Positions 52,888 through 62,087 of a stretch of 64,000 nucleotides of DNA are shown here, piece after piece. The stretch's first letter is position 1; each line of letters begins with the position of its first letter. A model generated the notes under the pieces. It did not search any database. It had not been told where the DNA came from and worked only from the letters and a program-made list of their open reading frames with translations. Both the position numbers and the translations under genes were made by a program. This DNA is from DATAAZ01 sp036259875 (GTDB lineage Bacteria; Actinomycetota; Thermoleophilia; Gaiellales; Gaiellaceae): positions 82,810-146,809 of the forward strand of contig DATAAZ010000012.1 in the NCBI GenBank assembly GCA_036259875.1, in the 5' to 3' direction.

Positions 52888-53020
52888 CGTCGCCTCGCGC
52901 CCCACTGCCTCGGGGCACTGAAACGAGTCTAACGATCGATCCCGAACTAGGCGCTTGCGAGATCTCCGGGGAGGGGGGGCTTTCCGACGACCAATGATGC
53001 ATACGCCGTCGCCGCAAGAG

Positions 53021-56000
53021 TCACCGCTTCCCGGCAGGAGACGAGTCCGCCGGGACGGCCACGCCTTCGTTCGCACGCGCCGCGTGGGTCTCCATCCCGA
53101 GCTCGCGGTACGTCGCTGTTGCTGCGGCGAGGAGCTCATGCGCACGCTCGCGATCGCCCGGAGCATCGCGCGCGACGAGCATCATCGCGAGATCGCGTTG
53201 GGTATGGGCGAGCCAGGGGCAAGCCGCCATTCGCTCGTTCATCGCGAGCGCGTCCTCAAAATGGACCTCGGCGTCGTTCCATCGCGAACTGATCGTCGCG
53301 AGCACCCCGAGGTAGCGCGAGACGGATCCAGCGAAGCCCTCGCCGACGTCGACCGCATTGAGCGCCGCATACGGCGAGAGGAGCTCGTACAGCACCGCGG
53401 CCGCGTCGGTGTCGCGGAGGTAGGCACACGTCTCGGCGAGGAGGCTTAGCGCGTACAACCACTCCTGGTCGAACGGGACGACGGCGAAGCGCTCCGCGCT
53501 GAGGGCGCCGAAAGCTCGCTCGGCGTCTGCCCGTCGCTCGAGCCGTGCGTAAAGGTGGGCGACTGCGCAGCGAAACACTGGGCGTGCGGGATACGCGAGA
53601 GCCAGATCGACGAGCGCCGGCTCGAGGTCCGCGACGGTTCCCCGGAGGTCGGCGAGCGTGTAGCGCTGAAGGCGGTAGACGGAGATCGCCGCCGCACGGT
53701 CGGCGCGCTCACCGTGGGCGAGTGCCTGGGCGACCAGCTGCTCGGCCTCGTCGAGCCTTCCGGACGCGAGTGCGAGCAGCGCCCGCTCGCCGCCGACACG
53801 CCAGAGATGCACCGGCTGACGAAGCTCGTGTGCGATCCGCGTTGACGCGGCCAGTTCCGTCTCGGCGGCGCCGAGGTCTCCGAGGAGCAGATGAGCGATC
53901 AGCCGGTGCGAGTGCGCGGACACGACCCGCTCTCGGTCGCCGATCTGCTCGGCGACCTGCCGCAGCTCGGTTCCCAGCGCGAGGAGCTCGGCGACCGTAT
54001 CCGGGGCAACGATCGCGCTCGCGCGCCCGTCGAGCGCATGCGCGAGCGCCGCTGTGCTTCCTGTTCGACGCGCGAGCTCGAGCGCTTCCAGGCTCAGCGC
54101 GTCGCGCCGCTCTCGCGACGGCTGGTCGCGGAGCGCGCCCGCGAGACGGGCGAGGAGCCGGGCGCGCAGCTCGACATCCTCCTCGGTGAGTACCGCGAGC
54201 CCCTCCTCGAGCAGAGGGACGAGCCGATCGTCGTCGCCTGCTCGCCCGAAGGCGAGGCGTCCCCCGTAGCCGGCCGCCGCACGGGCAAGCTCGCGCGCGA
54301 GACCAAGGCGCCGCGCGAGCTCGGCCGCCTCGAGGAAGGCGTTCTTCGCCGCACCGGCGTTTCCCGCCCGCGCCTGCGCCTCGCCCAGTGAGAGAAGAAG
54401 CTCGCAGCCCGTCTGCTCGTCCGAAGGGCGCGCGAGGCGGAGCGCCTCGAGCGCTGTCTCGTAGAGGCGCGCGGCTTCCTCGTAGGCGAGGAGCGCCAAC
54501 GCTCGGTCGCCCGCCCGCCACGCGTATCGCAGCCCTTTGTCGAAGTCGCTTCCGGCGAGCGCGTGGTTCGCGAGCTCGGCGAGGTGCGCGCCCGGCTCCT
54601 CTCCGTAGAGCTCTTCGAGCGCCTCGAGGGCACGCCGGTGGAGCCGTGCGCGGCGCGCGGCCGTCAGCGCCTCGTACAGCGTGTCACGGATGAGAACGTG
54701 GGCGAACCGGAGGCGGCCGGTCGCCCGAGGAACCTCCGAGACGAGGCGGGCGGCCAGCGCTTCGTCGAGCGTCTCGAGCACCGCCCCCACCGAGGCACCG
54801 CCGACGCGAGCGAGGGAGGCCACGGTGAACTCGCGGCCGAGCACGGACCCGAGCTCGAGCAGGCGATTGCACTCCTTCGAGCGGTGAGCGAGCCGGCGCC
54901 CGATGACGTCACGGACGGTCTCCGGGATGACGAGCCGGACGTCGCCGTCCGAGGCCGCGGGCGCGCCCTCGACAGTTGCGAGGCGCACGATCTCACCGAC
55001 GAAGAGCGGGTTCCCCTCGGTCTCCTCGTGCAACGCCGCGACGAACGCGGGCGCGGCGATCTCGGATGCGGTGAGCTCGACGTACTCCGCCACGTCCTGC
55101 TCCGCGAGTCCGCCCAGCGAGAGGCGCCGTGTCCCCCGCTCTCGGGCGAGCTCGGCGAGCGTCGCAGTCAGGTGCTCTCCCGGGACCGGATCGACGTCCC
55201 GATACGCGCCGAGCACGAGGAGCCGCGAGTCGGCGAGCGAGCGCGCGACGAACTGGAGGAGGAGGAGCGACGGTTCGTCGGCTGCGTGCAGATCGTCCAG
55301 GAAGACGACAAGCGGCCGGGCGCGGGATGCATTCCGGAGGAACTCGGCGGTCGCGTCGAACAGGCGGAAGCGCGCGCCCTCGGAATCCGACGAGGCCGGC
55401 TCGGGAAGCGCGGGAAGAACCTCGTGTAGCTCGGGCAGGATCTGCGCCAGCTCGACGGCGCGCGCGCCGAGTTCCGCGTCGAGCGCGCTCGGTTCGACAT
55501 CGCGGATGTACGCGCGAAGCGACTGCACCCACGGCCAGTACGCGGGCGCGCCGCCTGCCTCCCAGCAGCGCCCGACGAGTACCCGCGCTCCCCGCCTCCT
55601 TGCGTGGCCGAGGAGCTCCTCGGCAAGACGGCTCTTGCCGATTCCCGGCTCGCCGTGGAGCAGGATGAGGCGGCCGTGTCCCTCGAGCGCGTGTTCGAGG
55701 CCGGTCACGAGCGCGTCGAGCTCCGCTTCGCGCCCGACGAAGGCCCCGGCCGTTTCCTCGGACGGCGCGTCGCCCTCCTCGCCGCGCGACAGCGACTCGA
55801 GCGCGGCGTCCTGTCTGAGAACTGCTTGATGAAGGTCGCGGAGGGGGCGACCGGGCTCGATCCCAAGCTCTTCGACGAGCATTCGGCGGGCTGACTGGTA
55901 GACCTCGAGCGCCTCCGCTTGGCGGCCCGAGCGGTAAAGCGCGACCATGAGCTGGGCGCGCAGACGCTCTCTCAGTGGATATTCCCGCACGAGCGCCTCC

Positions 56001-56491
56001 AGCTCGCCGACGAGCTCGGCATGACGTCCGCGCGAGAGCTCGCGCTCGGTCTGCTCTTCCAGGCACGCGAGGCGAAGCTCCACGAGACGCTCGATCTCCG
56101 CTTGCGCAAATCGGTCGTAGGCGAAGTCTGCGAGTGGTCCGCCTCGCCAGAGAGACAGCGCCTCGCCGAACTTGGCCTCGCTTCGAAGCTCGAGAAAGCG
56201 GCCGAGGTCGAGCTCGTCAGGCTCGACGCGGAGACGGTAACCGGGCGCCTTCGTCTCGAGCCGTTCCTTGCCGACCACCTTGCGCAGTTGCGAGACGTAC
56301 ACCTGGACCGCTTTCGGGGCCGTCTCGGGAGGCGCCTCGTCCCAGAGGGCCTCAATGAGACGGTCGGTGGAGACGACTCGGTTGGCCTCGATCAGCAGCA
56401 TCGCGAGGATCGCGCGCTGCTTCCTCCCGCCCAGGTCGAGTGGCTTACCGTCAGCGATGACCTCGAGCGGCCCGAGGATGCGGAACTCCAC
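53021..56491 (-). CDS. SARP/BTAD-AAA-TPR giant transcriptional regulator
   Basis: A 1156-residue regulator. N-terminal OmpR-type winged helix (~1-95, FRILGPLEVIADGKPLDLGG ... QVYVSQLRKVV), bacterial transcriptional activator domain (~100-245, DRFAQAEIERLVELRLACLEE), AAA/STAND ATPase with Walker A HGEPGIGKS (~290) and FLDDLHAADEPS, then TPR repeats to the C-terminus. AfsR-like proteins couple a signal to activation of nearby genes. GTG start at 56491. It is divergent from the RSPD-repeat protein (158 bp), a likely target by position. Confidence 0.92.
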   Translation of the reverse strand: MEFRILGPLEVIADGKPLDLGGRKQRAILAMLLIEANRVVSTDRLIEALWDEAPPETAPKAVQVYVSQLRKVVGKERLETKAPGYRLRVEPDELDLGRFLELRSEAKFGEALSLWRGGPLADFAYDRFAQAEIERLVELRLACLEEQTERELSRGRHAELVGELEALVREYPLRERLRAQLMVALYRSGRQAEALEVYQSARRMLVEELGIEPGRPLRDLHQAVLRQDAALESLSRGEEGDAPSEETAGAFVGREAELDALVTGLEHALEGHGRLILLHGEPGIGKSRLAEELLGHARRRGARVLVGRCWEAGGAPAYWPWVQSLRAYIRDVEPSALDAELGARAVELAQILPELHEVLPALPEPASSDSEGARFRLFDATAEFLRNASRARPLVVFLDDLHAADEPSLLLLQFVARSLADSRLLVLGAYRDVDPVPGEHLTATLAELARERGTRRLSLGGLAEQDVAEYVELTASEIAAPAFVAALHEETEGNPLFVGEIVRLATVEGAPAASDGDVRLVIPETVRDVIGRRLAHRSKECNRLLELGSVLGREFTVASLARVGGASVGAVLETLDEALAARLVSEVPRATGRLRFAHVLIRDTLYEALTAARRARLHRRALEALEELYGEEPGAHLAELANHALAGSDFDKGLRYAWRAGDRALALLAYEEAARLYETALEALRLARPSDEQTGCELLLSLGEAQARAGNAGAAKNAFLEAAELARRLGLARELARAAAGYGGRLAFGRAGDDDRLVPLLEEGLAVLTEEDVELRARLLARLAGALRDQPSRERRDALSLEALELARRTGSTAALAHALDGRASAIVAPDTVAELLALGTELRQVAEQIGDRERVVSAHSHRLIAHLLLGDLGAAETELAASTRIAHELRQPVHLWRVGGERALLALASGRLDEAEQLVAQALAHGERADRAAAISVYRLQRYTLADLRGTVADLEPALVDLALAYPARPVFRCAVAHLYARLERRADAERAFGALSAERFAVVPFDQEWLYALSLLAETCAYLRDTDAAAVLYELLSPYAALNAVDVGEGFAGSVSRYLGVLATISSRWNDAEVHFEDALAMNERMAACPWLAHTQRDLAMMLVARDAPGDRERAHELLAAATATYRELGMETHAARANEGVAVPADSSPAGKR

Positions 56492-56510
56492 GTTGTTCGC
56501 CTCACGGGCG

Positions 56511-56539
56511 ACGCTAGCACCGCGTCACGTTGGGCTCAA
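56511..56539 (-). promoter_or_regulatory. Predicted promoter of the SARP gene
   Basis: Minus-strand TTGAGC (56539-56534), 17-bp spacer, TAGCGT (56516-56511). This matches the actinobacterial TTGAC-TAGNNT style; the TSS would lie ~12 nt before the GTG start. Confidence 0.4.
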
Positions 56540-56649
56540 TACGGCCCGCTTAGCCCGGGTTTTACTCGGCCATAGCGGCGCCTTTACCGCTTCGGCGTCG
56601 ACTCTCGTCCAACGACCGCACAGGGCGGCCGCGACGAAGGAGGGAACAC

Positions 56650-57255
56650 ATGATCCGCAAGACGTACAGGAAGCGCCGAATTACCGCGGCGATCGCGCTG
56701 GCGGCCGCTCTTGCGGCCTCGAGCGCCCCGTCGGCAGTCGCGTTCGACGGCCGTTCGCCGGATACGCGCGAGGCGGCCGAGCTGGTCGGGAGGAACGGCC
56801 TCGGCGACTTCCGCTCGCCGGATACCCACGATGCCGCCGCACAGGGCGGGTCGAGCTCGGGTGTCTCGGTGGTCGACGGCCGCTCGCCCGACACCCGCGA
56901 CGCGGGTCAGCAGGCGACGTCCCGGTTCAGCATCGATGCACGCTCGCCGGACACCCGCGACGCAGTCGAGCAGGCGAAGCCGAGCATCGTCGTCGACGGC
57001 CGGTCCCCGGATTCCCGGGACGCCGCGCAGCGAGTCCCCGCGGCGATGACCGAAGCCTGGCTGGGTGTCTTCTCGCCGCGGTCGCAGCCGGAAGCGCCCG
57101 CTCCGGGACCCATGTCCGTCGACCGCTTTCACTGGGGTGACTTCGGAATCGGCGTCGGCGTGACCGTAGGGTTCATGCTCGTTCTCGCCGGCCTTGCGGC
57201 GAGCGCGCTCGCGGCTCGCCAGAAGCGCGGGGCGACCGGTCCCGCGATGACTTAA
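56650..57255 (+). CDS. Exported membrane-anchored protein with five RSPD repeats
   Basis: A 201-residue protein. Signal peptide ~1-31 (ITAAIALAAALAASSAPSAVA), then five imperfect repeats with the core RSPDTRDA at residues 35, 55, 78, 98 and 118 (spacing 20, 23, 20, 20), a short linker, and a C-terminal helix (~165-190, GVTVGFMLVLAGLAASALAA) followed by Arg/Lys: a type I-like surface protein. Repeat period ~20 residues hints at a repeated ligand or metal (Asp/Ser) loop. Excellent ribosome-binding site (GGAGGGAACAC). Divergent from the SARP regulator. No named family recognised; function unknown. Confidence 0.82.
   Translation: MIRKTYRKRRITAAIALAAALAASSAPSAVAFDGRSPDTREAAELVGRNGLGDFRSPDTHDAAAQGGSSSGVSVVDGRSPDTRDAGQQATSRFSIDARSPDTRDAVEQAKPSIVVDGRSPDSRDAAQRVPAAMTEAWLGVFSPRSQPEAPAPGPMSVDRFHWGDFGIGVGVTVGFMLVLAGLAASALAARQKRGATGPAMT
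56746..57024 (+). repeat. Tandem coding repeat, ~60-bp period, five copies
   Basis: Each copy encodes (D)-x-R-S-P-D-[TS]-[RH]-[DE]-A with Gln/Ala/Val linkers. DNA identity between copies 3 and 4 is high over the core (CGCTCGCC then GACACCCGCGACGC), lower for copy 2, so the array has diverged and is not a recent slippage product. Confidence 0.8.
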
Positions 57256-57292
57256 GCGGAAGGTAGTCGCTCGGCCGGCAGCGGTCGGCAAA

Positions 57293-57330
57293 TGCGGAGG
57301 GGGCTTCCTCGGGAGTCCCCTCAGCATTTT
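57293..57330 (+). terminator. Terminator after the RSPD-repeat gene
   Basis: TGCGGAGGGG pairs with CCCCTCAGCA (one mismatch) over a GC-rich loop and is followed by TTTTCG. It lies 38 bp after the stop codon. Confidence 0.65.
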
Positions 57331-57743
57331 CGCTCGCGAATCATTCTCGAGCTGTGCACACTCGGGCGCAGCTCGAGGCATTCAACGACCAGCTGCTCGT
57401 CAGAGGGACGCGGAGGCGAATTCATGTGGAGCCCTCGACCGACCGTATGGCCCACGCCGGGCTCGATCCCGGTTGGACACGAGGACCGCGCACGCGGCAT
57501 CGATAACCGGCGCTAGCTCGACGGCGAGCTGCCGAGACGCGCTTCGCGTATCGATGGCATAGCATCGGGACCGGCCCGTTCTCGCCGGCGGCGCCGTACT
57601 CGAACGGCCCCCCACCGTGGACGCGGCGGCGCTTTGCCGTCGCCTCGACTGTCGTCGTGCTTCGCTTCCTGCCGGCCGTGGAGCCAATCGGGGAGGCACA
57701 TCCCCTCGCGAAATGACGGTCGAACGTGAAGGAGGTAGGAGAG
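57331..57743. other. Intergenic, nothing recognised
   Basis: 413 bp before the DUF5519 gene. Antisense frames that cross it are Arg/Ser/Pro-rich and continue through the real gene, so they are treated as shadows. No promoter pair or RNA motif stands out. Confidence 0.5.
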
Positions 57744-58196
57744 ATGGATTTTCGTGACCCGCTTCCAACCCGCAGCGGCCCGCCGCCCGAGACGATCGGG
57801 CCACGGCCCCACGCGCAGGTCTCGCAAACATCCCCGCCGGCGCTCCACCGCGAGCTCGCAGCCCGCGCGCTCGAACTAGCGGGCGTGAGCGGGGCCGACA
57901 GCCTGGTCTCCGTCCCAGGCGCGCTCGCATTCGTCCTCGACGAGGAGACGGCGGGCGGCCCGCCGGAGGCGTTCCAGGCCGAGCGCGAGTTCGCCCACCT
58001 GCACCCCCCGCATGACGGCAGCCTGCACATGACGCTTCCTCCCGACCTCGCCGAGGAGGCGTTCGGGAAGGGCTGGGGCGAGCCGCACCCCTACAGCGGA
58101 ACGCCGCTCATCTTCGGTCCGCGGGACGAACACGAGCTCGAGGTCGTTTGGCGCCTGCTGCGAGCGTCGTACGAGTACGCAAAGGGCGACAGCTGA
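57744..58196 (+). CDS. DUF5519 (luciferase-domain) family protein
   Basis: A 150-residue small protein beginning MDFRDPLPTRSGPPPET. The conserved DUF5519 block EFAHLHPPHDGSLHMTLPPD, followed by GWGEPHPYSGTPLIFGPRD and the helical end WRLLRASYEYAKG, is complete. Cytosolic. The name luciferase in databases refers to domain similarity only; function unknown. ATG at 57744 with AGGTAGGAGAG upstream; a GTG six codons earlier is also possible. Confidence 0.82.
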   Translation: MDFRDPLPTRSGPPPETIGPRPHAQVSQTSPPALHRELAARALELAGVSGADSLVSVPGALAFVLDEETAGGPPEAFQAEREFAHLHPPHDGSLHMTLPPDLAEEAFGKGWGEPHPYSGTPLIFGPRDEHELEVVWRLLRASYEYAKGDS

Positions 58197-58399
58197 AGGC
58201 GGTGACTCGAAGCGCCCCGCCCGGACAGGCCTCTTACGTCGCCCCGCGCGGCTGTGTGGCCGGCCGCGCGAAGCTGACGTACCCGCTTTGTACCCGAGGA
58301 CGCCTCGGCCAGGCAAGCGATCGATCGACACTCGCTCGCGCGAGAGCACACAGCCGACCGGCCGTGGGAACCGGCCGGGTCGCCGGCGCGTACTACGAC

Positions 58400-59326
58400 G
58401 TGCAACGGCACGCAGCGTTCGCGCTCGTCGTCCTCGTCGCGGCGTGCACGACCGCCGAGGAGCCGCGCCGCGGGGCGGGCGAGGCCGCGCGGCCCGCGCT
58501 TCCGGAGGCGCTTATGGAGCGGCCGCTCGTCTTCACGCGCGCCGACGGAACGTGGGTCGCGCGCGCGGACGGCTCCGAGCTGCGCAAGGTCGTCGACCTG
58601 AGCGGCGTGTTCGAGTTCCAGCCCGACGTCTCGCCGGACGGGTCGCGCGTGCTCCTGCGCGTGGACGACGGGGGTCGCTCGCAGGGGACGTGGATCGTCG
58701 AGCTCGAAGGGACGCTGCGTTCCTCGGTTCGGCTGACGGGTCCCGGGAGGCGGATCTCCGGCGGCGCGGCCGATTGGGCGCCTGACGGGCGCCAGTTCGT
58801 GGTCGCCGGAAAGCGGCCCGGCGAGCGGTTCCTCGGCCTCTACATCCTTGACGTGTCGCGACCGCGCCTGCGACCGCGGCGCATCACGCCGGACCGGTGG
58901 GAGGCGCAGTACCCGGCCTGGTCGCCGGACGGGCGCCTAATCGCGTTCACGCGCGTCGTCCCGCCGAGCTCGTTCGAGATCTGGGTCGTCGCGCCCGACG
59001 GGACCGGCGTCCGTCGCCTGACGGGCGACGCCGGGTCGGACAACTACGCCGCCTGGTCGCCGGACGCGAGCGCCCTCGTTTACTCGTCGGAGGACCGGCC
59101 CGACCGGAACGGGCTCTGGGTGATGCGGCCCGACGGAACCGGTCAGCGCTACCTCGCCGAGGGCGGCGAGCCTCAATGGGAGCCGGGCGACTGGATCGTC
59201 TTCGACTGCCCGGTCGAAGATCGCGACGCGCCCGGTCAGGCCTGCGCCGTCGACCCCGAGGACAGGACCGTCGTTCGGCTGCCGCTCGGTCGCGAGGCGG
59301 TGTTCCCGAACTGGATCCCACGGTGA
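58400..59326 (+). CDS. TolB/WD40-like beta-propeller lipoprotein
   Basis: A 308-residue exported lipoprotein: GTG start, short hydrophobic signal and lipobox LVAAC (Cys16). The mature part has PD40-type propeller repeats: FQPDVSPDGSRVLLRV, AADWAPDGRQFVV, QYPAWSPDGRLIAF, NYAAWSPDASALVYSS and EPQWEPGDWIVFD. Such proteins are surface- or periplasm-side scaffolds of unknown ligand. 203 bp separate it from the DUF5519 gene, so it may have its own promoter. Confidence 0.82.
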   Translation: MQRHAAFALVVLVAACTTAEEPRRGAGEAARPALPEALMERPLVFTRADGTWVARADGSELRKVVDLSGVFEFQPDVSPDGSRVLLRVDDGGRSQGTWIVELEGTLRSSVRLTGPGRRISGGAADWAPDGRQFVVAGKRPGERFLGLYILDVSRPRLRPRRITPDRWEAQYPAWSPDGRLIAFTRVVPPSSFEIWVVAPDGTGVRRLTGDAGSDNYAAWSPDASALVYSSEDRPDRNGLWVMRPDGTGQRYLAEGGEPQWEPGDWIVFDCPVEDRDAPGQACAVDPEDRTVVRLPLGREAVFPNWIPR

Positions 59327-59583
59327 GCGGTTCGCGCCGCCTAGCGGAGCGCCGGCCGCCGAGGTCGAGGACGGCGTCCGAAGCGGCGACGAGATCGAGC
59401 GTCGTGCGGCGCGGCGAGCACGGTCGTGCCCCGGTCGCCGGACCGCGTCGTGCAGGAGCCTGAGCGTCCTGCAGATGCACTCGCGGAGCAGGCCGCACTC
59501 CACGGCGTGCTGTTGGAGGCCTTCAGTTCCGGTTCGCAGTCGATTCGCCGGCGCATCGCTCGTGGCGCGGCGGCGGTCTCGGA

Positions 59584-60744
59584 TCAGGCCGCGAGCTCGG
59601 GGTGCCGGACGAGGACCCGGTGCTCGCGATGGCGGATCACCTCGTACGCCACCACGAGCGAGCACACGCCGCTCACGAGTGCGAGCGCCGCGAGCGCCGG
59701 GATTGCGATGGCGGCCGGGACGAGTGCGAGCAACATGACCGCCCCCATCGTCCGCCGCCGAAAGACTCGGCCCGTCGTTCGGAACAGGAAGGCGATGTGC
59801 GCGAGCAGGTAGAGGGCGCCGCCGCCGGAGAGCGCCACTGCGGGCACCGTGTCGAGCGCGTCGCCGACATGGCCGAGCGTCGTCTTGAGACCGAGGGCGA
59901 AGAGGACGACGCCGGCGACCATCGGCAGGTGGAGGTAGCTGTAGGAAACCAGCGCGAGCCGCGCCCGCTCGACCCCGCTCGTCTGCCTGAGCCGCGTCCG
60001 CGCGAAGATCGCGGCCACGTCGAAGTAGAGCCACCAGAGCGCCGAGACGACGACTATCCCGAGCACCGCCGCCACGATCGCTCCCGTATCGAGCTCGAAC
60101 CCGGCACCGACGCCGATCGCGATGATCGACTCGCCCAGCGCGATCAGGATGATCAGCCCGTGCCGTTCGGCGAAGTGCTCGGGCGCGATCCGCCAGCCAC
60201 GGAGGCCGACCACGTTCGGGCCGAGGTAGTCGAATGCGAGCGCGAGCACCCAGATCGCGATGCGTGCGTCCCCCCCGAGGAAGCCGGCCACGACGAGCAG
60301 CGAGGCGCCGAGAAGCTCGGTCGGCGCGATGCGGAGAAGCGCGCCGAGAAGCTCGGGGTCGTCGCGACCGACGATCGCGTAGAGGACGAGGTGAAGGAGG
60401 CGGACGAGGAGGTAGGCGGCGCCGAACAGCACGGCGTCGTCGCCGAAGGCGCCCGGCACCGCCAGGGCGACGACGAGCATCGTCCCCATCGAGGCGAGCA
60501 TGGCCAGCCGGACGCCGCCCTCGTCGACGTCCATCGTGCTGGTCAACCACGCGTATCCGCTCCATGCCCACCAGAGCGCCGCAAGGACGAGCATCCCGCG
60601 AAGGACTCCATCCCACGTCGGGTCGTCGGCGAGCAGGCTCGTGACCTGAGTGATCGCAAACACGAAGACGAGGTCGAAGAAGAGCTCGAGCGGCGTAACC
60701 CGATGCTCGTGGTCGTGCTCCTGCTCACGTTCGAACCCCGCCAC
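59584..60744 (-). CDS. Low temperature requirement protein A (LtrA) family membrane protein
   Basis: A 386-residue polytopic protein with about eleven hydrophobic segments. N-terminal VTPLELFFDLVFVFAITQVT is the LtrA hallmark; the mid-motif AERHGLIILIALGESI and the later LWWLYFDVAA also match. Role is poorly known (cold growth in Listeria; unrelated here). ATG at 60744. Convergent with the TolB-like lipoprotein gene. Confidence 0.9.
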   Translation of the reverse strand: MAGFEREQEHDHEHRVTPLELFFDLVFVFAITQVTSLLADDPTWDGVLRGMLVLAALWWAWSGYAWLTSTMDVDEGGVRLAMLASMGTMLVVALAVPGAFGDDAVLFGAAYLLVRLLHLVLYAIVGRDDPELLGALLRIAPTELLGASLLVVAGFLGGDARIAIWVLALAFDYLGPNVVGLRGWRIAPEHFAERHGLIILIALGESIIAIGVGAGFELDTGAIVAAVLGIVVVSALWWLYFDVAAIFARTRLRQTSGVERARLALVSYSYLHLPMVAGVVLFALGLKTTLGHVGDALDTVPAVALSGGGALYLLAHIAFLFRTTGRVFRRRTMGAVMLLALVPAAIAIPALAALALVSGVCSLVVAYEVIRHREHRVLVRHPELAA

Positions 60745-61146
60745 ACGCGGACATTAGTCCCCGGCGTGCGTCGGTCGGGCGCACGACGCGGCTTCGGGCC
60801 GAGTGGCATGGCGAGCGAGCACCTCTGGATCGACGAGCACTTCGTCACGTGCCAGGCGAGGCCTTGGTCGAGATCCTGCTCGGGGATTTCGCCGAGCCGA
60901 GGTGGAGTGGGGGAGGAGGCGGATGCGTCGTCGAGCCGTCGCCCGAGCCACAGTCCGCGCGTCCGCGCCTTCGCGCGTCGCTCTACGCACGCTTCCTACG
61001 GGGGAGCGGCGGACGCTGTATGGTCGCGTCGTGTGCGTCGGAACGCGTGGCGTCCGATTGACGCCGCCGCACCGAATGGACAGCGAGTCGGTCGTCGCGT
61101 ACGCGATCGCTCTCGGTGGCGTCCTGCGCGGCACAGGCATACGGGC
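60745..61146. other. Intergenic, nothing recognised
   Basis: 402 bp between the divergent LtrA and DUF2182 genes. Frames here are Arg/Ser-rich without family features on either strand. It should contain the promoters of both genes. Confidence 0.5.
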
Positions 61147-61983
61147 GTGACCGAGCGGCGCGCACGCTTGCCCCACCCGTCGTTCGCGAACCCCGTCGCG
61201 AACGCCGCGATCCTGATCGGGGCCGCGCTCGCGCTCTGGATCCTCACCGTCGACCGGATGGCCGGGATGGACGCGGGTCCCGGAACGGACCTCGGCGGGC
61301 TCGGCTGGTATGTCGGCCTATGGGTCACGATGATGGCCGCGATGATGCTCCCGTCGGTCGCGCCGATGGTGATCTTCTTTGCCCGCGTGTCCGGCGAGCG
61401 GTACCGCAGAGGCCGTGCGGCTGCGATTCCGACGTGGATTTTCGTCCTTGCGTACCTCGCCGTCTGGGCCGGATACGGCTTGCTCGCCTACGCCATCTTT
61501 CGCTTGATCGACGTGCTCGATCCGGCCTTCTTGGCATGGGATCGCGGCGGTCCATATGTCACGGGAGGAGCGGTCGCGGCCGCCGGGTTTTACCAACTCT
61601 CCCCGCTCAAGGAAGTCTGTCTCCGTCACTGCCGCGGGCCGCTGCACTTCATTTTTCACGGCTGGCGAGACGGAAGGTTCGGCGCTCTCCGGATGGGGGC
61701 CGAGCATGGCCTCTACTGCGTCGGCTGCTGCTGGGGCCTTTTCCTGATTCTCTTCGCCGTCGGCGTGATGAGCCTTTTCTGGATGGCGGTCATCGCGGCG
61801 GTGATCTTCGCGGAAAAGATTCTCCCGCACGGTGATCGGCTCTCTCGTCTGTTCGCAGTCGCCTTCGTCGTCCTCGGGGTTTGGATAGCGGTTGCGCCCT
61901 CGACTGTGCCGGGGCTTACCGAGCCGTCGATGGGCGGGATGGACGGGACGGAGATGGAGTCGAGAGCGATCCGAACGCGGTAA
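61147..61983 (+). CDS. DUF2182 predicted metal-binding membrane protein
   Basis: A 278-residue integral membrane protein of the COG5486/DUF2182 family. Family features: WVTMMAAMMLPSVAPMVIFF, GFYQLSPLKEVCLRHCRGP and GLYCVGCCWGLFLILFAVG, with clustered Cys, Met and His that suggest metal (often thought copper) contact in or near the membrane. About seven helices; the tail (MGGMDGTEME) is Met/acid-rich. GTG start at 61147. The DUF1326 gene follows 104 bp later on the same strand, a common pairing. Confidence 0.88.
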   Translation: MTERRARLPHPSFANPVANAAILIGAALALWILTVDRMAGMDAGPGTDLGGLGWYVGLWVTMMAAMMLPSVAPMVIFFARVSGERYRRGRAAAIPTWIFVLAYLAVWAGYGLLAYAIFRLIDVLDPAFLAWDRGGPYVTGGAVAAAGFYQLSPLKEVCLRHCRGPLHFIFHGWRDGRFGALRMGAEHGLYCVGCCWGLFLILFAVGVMSLFWMAVIAAVIFAEKILPHGDRLSRLFAVAFVVLGVWIAVAPSTVPGLTEPSMGGMDGTEMESRAIRTR

Positions 61984-62087
61984 GCAGGCCGTCGGCGTGC
62001 CGCGTGTGCCGCGGTCATGCTTGACGGTCGCTCGAGCACGTTCGATGATCTCGCTCGGCGTCGCGGCGGGGCGATGAGGAGGTCAGC

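Noticed and set aside
52833..53020. SAM-I or SAM-IV riboswitch in the Cys/Met leader
   Set aside because: The conserved GGCAACC-type core and k-turn could not be found; only terminator/antiterminator pairing is visible.
57400..58030. Minus-strand frames across the DUF5519 gene
   Set aside because: Ser/Arg/Pro-rich, no start context, opposite to a conserved gene.
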